Source of the DNA: Ignavibacteriota bacterium
GTDB taxonomy: Bacteria > Bacteroidota > Ignavibacteria > Ignavibacteriales > Ignavibacteriaceae
Length of the DNA stretch: 64,000 nucleotides
Assembly: GCA_013285425.1 (NCBI GenBank)
Contig: CP053447.1
Location: forward strand, 1 to 64,000
Reading direction: 5' to 3'
Positions within the stretch are counted from its first letter, which is position 1, and each line of letters opens with the position of its first letter. The position numbers were made by a program, and so were the translations under genes. Under the pieces are notes generated by a model. The model worked only from the letters and a program-made list of their open reading frames with translations, ran no database searches and had not been told where the DNA came from. Of the stretch, positions 44,360-52,304 are shown one piece after another.

Positions 44360-44713
44360 ATGAAGTGCATAGCTCTTCTCATTATATCGGCTATTCTTTT
44401 TTTCGGGTGTAGCTCAGAACCAAAGTGGGAGTACAAAGTACTAAAAATTTATCCTGCTAATAGTTATGATAGAACTGGTGAAGATGCTTTAAGATACCAT
44501 ACCATAGCACCTTCAGAATCAGAGTTAACAAAACTGGGTTATAAAGGATGGGAATTGGTAACGAGTTATCTTGAAATGGAAACCGCATATCCAAATTTTG
44601 GTAATGAAGATTACCACACTGGCATTAAAACTAATGTACGTCCTCAGTCATTGGTTTTATTATTCAAAAGACCTTGGACTGGTGAATTTGATAAAGTAGT
44701 GGAAGAAAACTAA
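44360..44713 (+). CDS. Putative lipoprotein with DUF4177-like domain
   Basis: 117 residues. The signal peptide ends in a lipobox (ILFFGC), so the mature protein is probably lipid-anchored at Cys16. The mature part WEYKVLKIYP...LTKLGYKGWELVTSYLE...SLVLLFKRP follows the short DUF4177 pattern (a strand, then 'LN-x-x-GxxGWELV', then 'LLFKR'). Function unknown. The ATG has CGGAGG upstream. It is part of the exported-protein run in the island. Confidence 0.65.
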   Translation: MKCIALLIISAILFFGCSSEPKWEYKVLKIYPANSYDRTGEDALRYHTIAPSESELTKLGYKGWELVTSYLEMETAYPNFGNEDYHTGIKTNVRPQSLVLLFKRPWTGEFDKVVEEN

Positions 44714-44905
44714 CATACTGATTATAAACTATGTCAGTTAACAATTACATAAAATCTATAAAAAAAATAAAAACAGTATCACTATGAATTTTATCGAAAA
44801 TGAAAGAAGGTAGTTAATTGAAATTTCTAAATAGCTCGATATTGATTTCTCCCATCAATAAAGTCCAAATAAAATAAAATTATTATTCATTCATAGAGGT
44901 GAAAA

Positions 44906-45424
44906 ATGAGATATCTAATATATGTTCTACCTATATTTTTTCTCGTAATTAGTTGTGGAAATCCAAATGTTGATGAGTCTCTTGAAATACCGCCAATGTA
45001 TAAGCGTATTGGATTTCATAAAGATCAAATTAAATTTTGGTTGAAGGATCAAATACCAACAAAAGATAATGATAGTAGCTTAGTTTATAGATACTATGAA
45101 ACAGATTATATGTATGAAGAAATATTATATTCCCTTGAGAGTGAGAAAGTAACAAGTGTGCTAAAAGCCTTCTACTATACTGATATGGATTATCAAAAAT
45201 ATTCAAGTGAAAAACGATTTGCGGATTGGATCACTGAGCTAAGAAGAGAACAGTTTACTGATGAAGGCTCTAAGGTTCTCAAAGATAAAAAAAATCATAT
45301 TGATGGTATAATGGCGAGAATGTTCAGTAGTGATAAAAAATTCATGGCAATTTTGTTGTTCAATTGGAACGATTGGACAAAAGAAGCTACCACGACAGTT
45401 ATGTTTTCCAAGAACGATCAATAA
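44906..45424 (+). CDS. Putative lipoprotein
   Basis: 172 residues. A signal peptide ends LVISC, a probable lipobox with Cys17. The mature protein is charged and rich in K, D and Y with no recognised domain. AGAGGTG lies upstream of the ATG. It is the last gene of the plus-strand run; the convergent minus-strand replication module begins just after it. The 192-base gap before it (44714-44905) shows nothing identifiable. Confidence 0.6.
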   Translation: MRYLIYVLPIFFLVISCGNPNVDESLEIPPMYKRIGFHKDQIKFWLKDQIPTKDNDSSLVYRYYETDYMYEEILYSLESEKVTSVLKAFYYTDMDYQKYSSEKRFADWITELRREQFTDEGSKVLKDKKNHIDGIMARMFSSDKKFMAILLFNWNDWTKEATTTVMFSKNDQ

Positions 45425-45448
45425 GGCAAGAAGGATAAATTTAATTTA

Positions 45449-45757
45449 TTAGTTTATTTTCTCCCACTCTGGAAATATTAAATGTTTATAGTAGGAACTA
45501 GAAACGGTTCCTACTTTAACTCCTTTGTAGATTGCGGATTTTGGATTGACTGGTCGCTTCCAGTCAAGAGCCTGACTAAGGTAGCGTATAGTTGAAAAGC
45601 TAACATATTGGTTCAGCATTTTACTGAGTTCATCAGCAGCCTTGTAACAGCCATATTGGATCCAAAGTTGTTCTACTTCCTCGAGTCCTATTTTATTAAC
45701 TAATGTATTTGTCATAGTGTTGTTTCTCTTACCTATATTCTTCTTGTCCCTAGTCAT
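45449..45757 (-). CDS. Small hypothetical protein, possibly HTH
   Basis: 102 residues. The ATG at 45757 has a perfect AAGGAGG five bases upstream. A central segment (EVEQLWIQYGCYKAADELSKMLNQYVSFSTIRYLSQALDWKRP) has the look of a helix-turn-helix: 'GCYKAADELS' then 'SFSTIRYLSQALDW', with a basic pair after. It could be an element regulator acting on the iteron region that starts about 80 bases upstream. No named family. Confidence 0.5.
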   Translation of the reverse strand: MTRDKKNIGKRNNTMTNTLVNKIGLEEVEQLWIQYGCYKAADELSKMLNQYVSFSTIRYLSQALDWKRPVNPKSAIYKGVKVGTVSSSYYKHLIFPEWEKIN

Positions 45758-45989
45758 AAATCCTCCTTGTAGTGTTATCCCTACACCCTTTTAAGTTTTT
45801 CTAGCCTGATCTATTTACAATAGACCAGGTAAACTGTAGTGACTAAGTGACCAATAAAATCACTGCTGTTACTTCTTGATCACTGCTTAATCACTCCAAA
45901 TATTTAGATTACAATTAAAAATCAAACATCAGTGACTAAGTGATTATCAAATCCCTATTATACCTGTGTACATACAGAAATAAGGGTAA

Positions 45990-46003
45990 GGTAGTAGGGT
46001 AGT
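45990..46003 (+). repeat. 14-bp exact repeat, left copy
   Basis: GGTAGTAGGGTAGT, preceded by AAGGGTAA. An identical 14-mer preceded by AAGGGCAG is at 50973-50986. The two bracket the minus-strand block from primase-helicase to resolvase. Confidence 0.6.
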
Positions 46004-46098
46004 ATTACTACCGATTTAATATTTTCATTTCAAAAACCTCTATATAATAATCACTTAATCACTTTTCTTAGAATACAGGCCAAATTCAAAAGATTTGC

Positions 46099-46127
46099 AG
46101 TGACTATGGTAGTTTTCCATAGTCACT
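46099..46127 (+). terminator. 11-bp hairpin with T-tract within the iteron region
   Basis: AGTGACTATGG (46099-46109) and CCATAGTCACT (46117-46127) are exact complements around TAGTTTT, followed by TTTTT on the plus strand. It would stop plus-strand transcription converging on the primase gene. Since its arms contain the iteron core it may instead be part of the origin. Confidence 0.5.
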
Positions 46128-46157
46128 TTTTTAAGCCTGATAATCACTTAATCACTT

Positions 46158-48539
46158 TTAGTCGAATAGCGACAGGGATTTATTATCTACCCTACCACCC
46201 TTCGGATCTTCCAATTTGAAATAACTTGTGCCATTAGACTCTCTTGTATTATAAGAATAATTCATATAACCCGAATATGCTTTAGTCCAATTGGTAAATG
46301 TTCTTTGTTTAAGCCAGGTAAAATCAGTATAAGTTGTTCTGAACTTATTGAACAGTGCTGTTTTATCATATTCATCACCTGCGCTAATTTCCTGTTCAGC
46401 AAATTCAATAAATTCAGGAGAAGTCTGATCCAGTAGTTTTCTTCTTTCAAGATTGATTGGCTTATACTCTACCAACCCTTCCTTCAAAAAGAGCTCAACA
46501 CATTCAAGCATAAAGTTGTCAAACCGATTCCATTCATCTGCATCCCAATCATCAAATAAACGTTTTCCAAAATCATCCAGTGGCTTATGGTTCTCATTGT
46601 AGTGATCGGAGAATTCAACTTCAAACAATCTGTCTTCATAACTCGCACCCTGTCCTTTAATGGTGTAGTTTGTGCTAACAAGCAGCTTTGGTGAATCTTC
46701 AAACTTCAATGTAAATGGTTTTTCTTTTTTATTCTCTATCGTCATATCATCGGTAGTAACAGAAAAGAGTCTTTCGAAATCAAATTTTCTGGTCACATCA
46801 TTGAACTCAAGTATTTTAGTATCCAGATAAACCTCTTGAAATGTAAACCTTTCGGTAAAAGTAAAATTTTTACCATCGATCCGAGAAGATTTCTTCAGTT
46901 TACTTAATGCTTTACCATAAATACTTTTTCCTGTTCTGCCGTTTGGCTCCCCATCATCTGGAATTTTTTCATCAACAAGCACAACTACTTTAGCATTGGC
47001 GCTGTCCTTGTATCCGTGCAGCAAATATCCGATAGAAGATTTAATTGTTTTTAATCTATCATCTGATTTTCCAGCAACATTAAACAGGAATTGCTCGTAA
47101 ACAGATTTACGCTCATCATTAACGCGATTAAAGTCTCTCTGAATTATCTGAGACTTCCATATCCTTCCTTCAAGCTCTGAGTAATCATAAAGTCTTATAC
47201 CTTCATCCTTCGTCACTTTTACAAAACCGTTGTTAAAATAATAGTAGGCTTCATCTTGTTTATCTCTAATTACTTCCAAATTTATTGAAGGTATGCATTC
47301 TATTAGTTTTCTGCCAAAGTAATAACCACTTCTTGAATACAATTCATTCAAAAGCTCCCGCTTATTAAAAGCATTCTTTTGATAGTAATGTTTTATGTAA
47401 GCAATAAGATTATCCTTTATTTTTTCAAGCTCAATCATATCTACAACATTGCTATCGTTTTTTATAAACAAGTAAGATTGATCCAAATATTTTTTTGCAT
47501 ACCCCTTTTGCTCAAGAAATTCAATAAGGTCATAAAAGTTAATTTCAGATTTGAAAACTCCATTACCACTTCTTTTAATTCTCCAGAATTCACCCTTACT
47601 AAATTTGAAATTCTTGATACCGTGTTTTATTTCTTTTTCAATCTCTTCGGTTGAATGAGGTGGTTTATTGTGCTCGTTCCAGTATTTAACGATAACACGA
47701 ATAGATTCATTAGGTAAATTGTTTTGAATCAAATGACCTATAATTTTACTCAAGTGTATATTTCGATTTCCTTTTGGCTGACCTTGCCAAAGTTCTTGAT
47801 AATAATTCGGTTTGGTTTTATCAGCTTGTTCATCTTCATCTTCTTCATCATTTTCATATTCAATATTATCTTTTAACCCCACTAGTTTAGGAATTGAATT
47901 AAGTTGGGTTACATCAAATACATCCATCTCTCGTGGAGAAGAAGCAAGTTCCTTGATCTCATCAATCGAAAGAGTAAACAATTCATTGGCAGTAAGCGGG
48001 ATTGCATACTTCTCTGAGGTTGAATGCCTAGTGTTTTCTAATCGCATCAATCCAGTATGGTGGTAGAAACTAAAATCAAACTCAATCCCTTCTGTTAATT
48101 TCTTGCCGATTGCTTTTAGCTGCTCGGGAAGTTCTTCCGATGCCTCAAATCCACCAAATAATTCTGCTGGTATAAAAACGTGAAAACCTTTACTACCGCT
48201 GAAGTTTATTCTTAGCCATCGTAAATCAATATCATATTCAAGTTCAATTCTTCTTAATACTTTAGAGAGTTCTGTTTTTGCTGATTCAAGATCACCTTCT
48301 CTGTCTATATCAAGGATTAACTTATCCGCCCATACTACTCCTTCATAACCTGAAACACTTTGTTTTTTTGTTTTAGGATCCCTGTGTTCACTAGCATATT
48401 TTTTTATTTCATCAGAGTGACGAAAAACTGATTCATAGCAGTCTTTTGAGTTTTCATCAATGTGCGGCTTTTCCCAGATATGTCTATCGTATACACTTCC
48501 AATTGCGTATTCTATTATATTAAAATCTTCATTAAACAT
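46158..48539 (-). CDS. Primase-helicase: AEP primase, PriCT-like and DUF5906-type SF3 helicase
   Basis: 793 residues. The N-terminal domain is an archaeo-eukaryotic primase: motif I LILDIDRE with D77 and D79, and motif II FSGSKGFH with H120. A PriCT-like helical segment (about 260-310, GHLIQNNLPNESIRVIVKYWNEHNKPP) follows. The C-terminal helicase has Walker A GEPNGRTGKS at about 530-540, a LEFNDVTRKFDFE stretch and SPKLLVSTNY with the SF3 sensor residue. This architecture replicates phages, satellites and plasmids, and with the iterons it suggests an autonomously replicating stage. The stop lies inside the last iteron. The small DUF5659 gene is 29 bases upstream. Confidence 0.88.
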   Translation of the reverse strand: MFNEDFNIIEYAIGSVYDRHIWEKPHIDENSKDCYESVFRHSDEIKKYASEHRDPKTKKQSVSGYEGVVWADKLILDIDREGDLESAKTELSKVLRRIELEYDIDLRWLRINFSGSKGFHVFIPAELFGGFEASEELPEQLKAIGKKLTEGIEFDFSFYHHTGLMRLENTRHSTSEKYAIPLTANELFTLSIDEIKELASSPREMDVFDVTQLNSIPKLVGLKDNIEYENDEEDEDEQADKTKPNYYQELWQGQPKGNRNIHLSKIIGHLIQNNLPNESIRVIVKYWNEHNKPPHSTEEIEKEIKHGIKNFKFSKGEFWRIKRSGNGVFKSEINFYDLIEFLEQKGYAKKYLDQSYLFIKNDSNVVDMIELEKIKDNLIAYIKHYYQKNAFNKRELLNELYSRSGYYFGRKLIECIPSINLEVIRDKQDEAYYYFNNGFVKVTKDEGIRLYDYSELEGRIWKSQIIQRDFNRVNDERKSVYEQFLFNVAGKSDDRLKTIKSSIGYLLHGYKDSANAKVVVLVDEKIPDDGEPNGRTGKSIYGKALSKLKKSSRIDGKNFTFTERFTFQEVYLDTKILEFNDVTRKFDFERLFSVTTDDMTIENKKEKPFTLKFEDSPKLLVSTNYTIKGQGASYEDRLFEVEFSDHYNENHKPLDDFGKRLFDDWDADEWNRFDNFMLECVELFLKEGLVEYKPINLERRKLLDQTSPEFIEFAEQEISAGDEYDKTALFNKFRTTYTDFTWLKQRTFTNWTKAYSGYMNYSYNTRESNGTSYFKLEDPKGGRVDNKSLSLFD

Positions 48540-48568
48540 TTTGTTTGTCCCCCGTAATGATTTGGAGG

Positions 48569-48793
48569 TTAATTGTACATAAGCGCCTTTACAGTTTTAA
48601 TTGATGTTTGAAACTGATGCGGACTTACCATTAGCTTATCGTAAAAGTAATCCTGCACTAATGCACGGAGTCCGTCGCTATCTTCAAAGAAGAACACGGA
48701 CTTATTATTATCATTTATGTGTTCTTTTATTTTGTATCCGAACAACACTAGTGTCGATACCAAATAAAAATCCTTTGTCTTAAACATTTTCAT
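48569..48793 (-). CDS. DUF5659-like small protein
   Basis: 74 residues (72 if the second ATG at 48787, better spaced from AGGAG, is used). FKTKDFYLVSTLVLFGYKIKEH, then a strand FFFEDSD and LVQDYFYDKLMVSPHQFQTSIKTVKALMY, follow the DUF5659 pattern, a small protein seen beside replication genes of mobile elements. Function unknown; its length and position suggest a DNA- or partner-binding accessory of the primase-helicase. It directly precedes that gene on the same strand. Confidence 0.65.
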   Translation of the reverse strand: MKMFKTKDFYLVSTLVLFGYKIKEHINDNNKSVFFFEDSDGLRALVQDYFYDKLMVSPHQFQTSIKTVKALMYN

Positions 48794-48880
48794 TATCTCC
48801 TATAGTTTTCATTGTGTATCTGGAATGCTCTCCAGATAGCAGAGCATCCCTAGTAACTATATGTTGTCCGCTTCCAGTTA

Positions 48881-49243
48881 TCATAGTTTTTTAGTTTTTA
48901 TTTCAACAGCTACAGGTTTGTTTGTATAGCTGCTGTAAATAATTCGCTCAATATCTGGTTCACCCTCAAGAATAAACTCATATGCATTCTGAGCAGTGTG
49001 ATCTGGATACACGCCAATTGATCTTACATTGCCAATTAACACTGTTGTAATTTGGTTTTCAGCCTTATCATAATAAAAGATGTACGCGTATAGCTTATCC
49101 TCATCAAGCTCTCTGTTAGTATTAAATATTAGTTTATCCTGGTTGCTGCGTATAAACTCAAGTATTAAATGATAACTCATACTCTGCAATACTTCAACCC
49201 AACCGATAACAGGGATTTCATTGCTGTTAATTTTTATTTCCAT
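48881..49243 (-). CDS. Hypothetical protein of the replication module
   Basis: 120 residues, alpha/beta, acidic overall (EIKINSNEIPVIGWVEVLQS, then DEDKLYAYIFYYDKAENQITTVLIGNVRSIGV). No family recognised and no signal peptide. It lies between the DUF5659 and radical SAM genes on the same strand, with 87 and 146-base gaps, so it is probably part of the same module. Confidence 0.55.
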   Translation of the reverse strand: MEIKINSNEIPVIGWVEVLQSMSYHLILEFIRSNQDKLIFNTNRELDEDKLYAYIFYYDKAENQITTVLIGNVRSIGVYPDHTAQNAYEFILEGEPDIERIIYSSYTNKPVAVEIKTKKL

Positions 49244-49389
49244 TTTGTACTCCGTTTAAGAGTTTAGTTAAGTCTGTTCAGACTTTAATAATGATTTGTT
49301 TTCGGTTGTGGAGTTTTCTGAATTGTATGTTTGCAGTTGTATAAAGCTATACTTAGAATATAGCGTTGTAAGTTTCAAAATCAAGTTTT

Positions 49390-50250
49390 CTATTCATCAG
49401 ATCCAATTTCACCGATAGGTAATCCAACGATAGTTTTAATTTCACCTTTCCACCTGATCAATGGATCGTCCTTATATCGCTCGTATAATGCCCTTATCTT
49501 ATCATCCAATTGCCAGCCATAAAGTTGGTTTGCCTTGTCCTTTAATTCCTGAGTTAACTGAGTATTCATTGTCAACCGATGCTTCATCTCATTCATTTTA
49601 CCAAGCCATACTGAATGAGTTACATAAGGTTTGACTGCAGCAACAACATTTCCAATCTTATTATCAAGCATTGGTTCGCAAGAGATACTTGTTTCGTACC
49701 CAGTTTCAAAAGCATATTTAAGTGAAGCTATTCGCTCATCAAATGATGGCGCGCCAGGCTCCCAGAATTTCAATGTTGCATTATCTGAAGATCCAATTGT
49801 AAAGCGAAATAAGATTTTATCTTTGTAATTAACAAACTCATCACAAATAGCTTTGATGCATTCGAGGTGGGGCTTACTTACAATTAAAACCTGATTGCCA
49901 GGTGATAAAATATTTTTCAGAAACTGTATAGCTTCAGGTAAATGCTGCGGAGTTATATCGTGAGATGATGGAAACATAATTCTCCCACCTTCTCGTAATC
50001 TCCAACTTTTATTTAGTTTGCTTGATTTTACAAATTCCTCTTTCCAGTCATCTTGGGTTTTGCTTTTATTATAGATTGCAGTTGCCTTGCTAAAACAGTA
50101 TTTGCAATCGTTTCTACAGCCGCTAATAAAATTAGCTGATTCGATGGACCATTCTTTAGTCCCATTAGAATTGTTTTTCATAACACATATTGATTTAAGT
50201 TCAATCTGAGCTTTCGCTCTAAAATTTAGTTTTGTGTTTTGAGTTGTCAA
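49390..50250 (-). CDS. Radical SAM protein, SPL / DNA-photolyase-like family
   Basis: 286 residues. The iron-sulfur motif is C45-x3-C49-x2-C52 (ISGCRNDCKYCF), followed by SKATAIYN. Later features are MFPSSHDITPQHLPEAI, QVLIVSKPHLECIKA, FRFTIGSSDNATLKFWEPGAPS and ISCEPMLD, as in the spore-photoproduct-lyase-like radical SAM group. Proteins of this group are carried by many phages and plasmids, with unknown chemistry in most cases. DNA-lesion repair, or modification of a nucleotide or peptide, are options. It is between a hypothetical gene and the resolvase. Confidence 0.85.
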   Translation of the reverse strand: MTTQNTKLNFRAKAQIELKSICVMKNNSNGTKEWSIESANFISGCRNDCKYCFSKATAIYNKSKTQDDWKEEFVKSSKLNKSWRLREGGRIMFPSSHDITPQHLPEAIQFLKNILSPGNQVLIVSKPHLECIKAICDEFVNYKDKILFRFTIGSSDNATLKFWEPGAPSFDERIASLKYAFETGYETSISCEPMLDNKIGNVVAAVKPYVTHSVWLGKMNEMKHRLTMNTQLTQELKDKANQLYGWQLDDKIRALYERYKDDPLIRWKGEIKTIVGLPIGEIGSDE

Positions 50251-50341
50251 AAAGAGGATTTTTTCGGTTTTCTCGAGTGAGTACTATAACTATAATATAC
50301 TCCCCAGGACCAGCCCCGTCAAGTCCTGACACAAAAAAATA

Positions 50342-50926
50342 TCATTTTTCTTTTGCGGAAGTGATTATGTAATAGTATGTGGATTTTGAGATCTTCAATT
50401 TCTTAATAATCTCTTTATAAGGTATGCCGTTTTCGTGCAATTCCAGCACCTTCTTTATAGTGAAGGGTGGTATTTTAGGTCTTCCAATTCTTGCCCCGCG
50501 GGCTTTTGCCTTTTCCATTCCAGCTTTAACACGTTCTCTTATTATGGCTCGTTCAAATTCTGCAAAGGCAGATATCATAGTAAATAATATCTTACCAGCA
50601 GGAGTTGATGTATCTATGTTCTCCTTATAGCTGATGAAATCGACTCCGAGGTTATTGAATTCCTCAAGAGCTATGATAAGTTCTTTAGTACTCCTGGCAA
50701 AGCGATCAAATTTCCAGACCAGGACTACATCAGTTTTTCGCTTCTGTACATCATCAAAAAGCTTCCTGTAATTTTCTCTATCCGATCTTGATCCAGAGGC
50801 ATAATCAATATACTCTCTCACAACATTTAATTTCCTTGCTTTAGCATATTCTCGAAGATCTATTAACTGCATATCAACATTCTGCTCTTTAGTTGATACC
50901 CTCGCATAAATAATTACTCGTTTCAT
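50342..50926 (-). CDS. Small serine recombinase (resolvase/invertase family)
   Basis: 194 residues. Catalytic Ser11 is in IYARVST, with DVVLVWKFDRFARS, FISYKENIDTSTPAGK and FAEFERAIIRERVKAGM. A C-terminal HTH (IKKVLELHENGIPYKEIIKKLKISKSTYYYI) binds the crossover site. It is of the length of DNA invertases and transposon resolvases and is distinct from the two large recombinases flanking the island. It could resolve multimers of the element or invert a segment. No obvious invertible repeat pair was seen beside it. The 14-bp repeat at 50973 lies just upstream of its start. Confidence 0.92.
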   Translation of the reverse strand: MKRVIIYARVSTKEQNVDMQLIDLREYAKARKLNVVREYIDYASGSRSDRENYRKLFDDVQKRKTDVVLVWKFDRFARSTKELIIALEEFNNLGVDFISYKENIDTSTPAGKILFTMISAFAEFERAIIRERVKAGMEKAKARGARIGRPKIPPFTIKKVLELHENGIPYKEIIKKLKISKSTYYYIITSAKEK

Positions 50927-50972
50927 AATAATCCTTTCTTATATATATAATTCTTTTACCAATAAAGGGCAG

Positions 50973-50986
50973 GGTAGTAGGGTAGT
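50973..50986 (+). repeat. 14-bp exact repeat, right copy
   Basis: GGTAGTAGGGTAGT, identical to 45990-46003 and in the same orientation. It lies 47 bases upstream of the resolvase start. As a G-rich AAGGG-(4)-GGTAG-TAGGGTAG run it could be an operator, a recombinase site or a G-quadruplex-prone element. Confidence 0.6.
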
Positions 50987-51001
50987 CCAAAAAAGTGCAG
51001 G

Positions 51002-51090
51002 TTTATGGAATGAATAATTCAAAAACTAAATCAATGATATTAAATAATTTAGCCTCCTCAGAACTCGTACCTTTTATGGAATGAAAAATT
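51002..51090 (+). repeat. 18-bp direct repeat upstream of the resolvase
   Basis: TTTATGGAATGAATAATT (51002-51019) and TTTATGGAATGAAAAATT (51073-51090) differ at one base and are 71 bp apart, about seven helical turns. They lie between the divergent resolvase and zinc-ribbon genes. The rest of this 300-base gap shows no gene. Confidence 0.5.
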
Positions 51091-51226
51091 ACTAGTGCTC
51101 TCTTTTAATAAAGTTTTCGGTTATTGTTGGTTATTACCTATATATCAGATTATTTTTGTATAGCGAATAGCAAAATCATCTCTCTTCATTAGGAAGAAAG
51201 TTTATTATTAAACAGAGGAGGTTGTT

Positions 51227-52267
51227 ATGCAGAACTTTTGTGGTAAATGCGGAACAAAATTATCTACCGAGTTAAAGTTTTGTACTAATTGCGGTGCCCC
51301 AATTCAAACCAATATTGAAACGCAAAAAGTTGACGCTCCAAAAGAAACCTCGGTTAAAGAAGAGACTAAAGTTGAAAAAGATGTTAGCACTGAAAAAAAA
51401 CCCTCAGATACTCATTCATATCCCTTGAAAGATCAATCGTTTGATCCTAAGATTAAAAAAATCTCGATCATAATTATAGCGCTGTTTATTTCATTAGTAC
51501 TTTGTGAACTCATTTTGAATTTACCGCTTCAAAATGCCCTAAATTTTGGTTCTGATCACGATGCCTTTATTGAGATGCTAGGCAAAGCTGTTGAACTTGA
51601 AAGAAGTGATGATAATAATACTGATATGGTATATAAATTTATGTTTAACATAGTGACGGCCTCACATTGGGCAATGGAAAAACTTAATGAAGATAGTAAG
51701 GACTTGTTTCCTTTAATCAGTATTGAAATCAATTTGAAAATTTCATTGTTAATATTAGTCCTGATTATTATTTCTATTGCATTAAAAGAGTCAATAAAAG
51801 ATTTAATGACATTTAAGTGGATAATGTTTTTTAGTATTATGATTGTTGGGGTATTATATTCATATCTTGTGCCTCCTACGGAATATTTTGTCTTTTTTTT
51901 GGCACTTATTGGTGTGCTATTATTTAATTTTATTGCATTCTATAATTCAAGTAAACTGATATATTGGCTTATTGTCCCATTGATAGTTGCTATTTTTGTA
52001 ACATATCCAAGTTTGAGAAACGGACTTTTATATACTTATTTTTTAAGGGTTACACTACCATCAGGAATATATTACGTAATTCAACTTTTAAAATCTGCAA
52101 CTTCATTTATTTTACCGAGTATAGCATTTTATTTCTTTCTTAAAGAAATTATATATGAAAAATCATTTGCAGAGGTTACGATAGACTCAGCACAAGATTC
52201 TAGCACAAATTCTAATTTGAGATCGAATAAAATTAAGAATAAATCTATTTCTGATAGGATGACTTAA
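51227..52267 (+). CDS. Zinc-ribbon membrane protein
   Basis: 346 residues. An N-terminal zinc ribbon (FCGKCGTKL, then FCTNCGAP) is followed by a charged, disordered linker (about 30-80). Seven or so membrane segments fill about 85-320. The C-terminal tail is short and polar. This layout (zinc ribbon, linker, polytopic membrane domain) is common in poorly characterised bacterial proteins. AGAGGAGG precedes the ATG. It is plus-strand, divergent from the resolvase, and precedes a charged cytoplasmic-type protein by 37 bases. Function unknown. Confidence 0.65.
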   Translation: MQNFCGKCGTKLSTELKFCTNCGAPIQTNIETQKVDAPKETSVKEETKVEKDVSTEKKPSDTHSYPLKDQSFDPKIKKISIIIIALFISLVLCELILNLPLQNALNFGSDHDAFIEMLGKAVELERSDDNNTDMVYKFMFNIVTASHWAMEKLNEDSKDLFPLISIEINLKISLLILVLIIISIALKESIKDLMTFKWIMFFSIMIVGVLYSYLVPPTEYFVFFLALIGVLLFNFIAFYNSSKLIYWLIVPLIVAIFVTYPSLRNGLLYTYFLRVTLPSGIYYVIQLLKSATSFILPSIAFYFFLKEIIYEKSFAEVTIDSAQDSSTNSNLRSNKIKNKSISDRMT

Positions 52268-52304
52268 TTGTTGGCAAATCTGATTGTGAGGAAATGAATT
52301 TAAT

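Larger units (their letters stand above)
45838..46159. repeat. Iteron-like repeat array, candidate replication origin
   Basis: At least six copies of a TCACTTA/TAAGTGA-based unit lie in 320 bases. AGTGACTAAGTGA is at 45838-45850 and TGATCACTGCTTAATCACT is at 45878-45895. AGTGACTAAGTGAT is at 45931-45944. AATCACTTAATCACTTTT occurs exactly at 46049-46066 and again at 46142-46159. An AGTGACTATGG/CCATAGTCACT hairpin (46099-46127) adds two more half sites. The array is A/T-rich and sits against the 3' end of the primase-helicase gene, as replication origins of plasmids and phages often sit by their initiator genes. Confidence 0.55.

Noticed and set aside
45838..46159. Possible CRISPR array
   Set aside because: The repeated units are short, occur in both orientations with irregular spacing, and have no uniform spacers or cas genes nearby. 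Iterons fit better.
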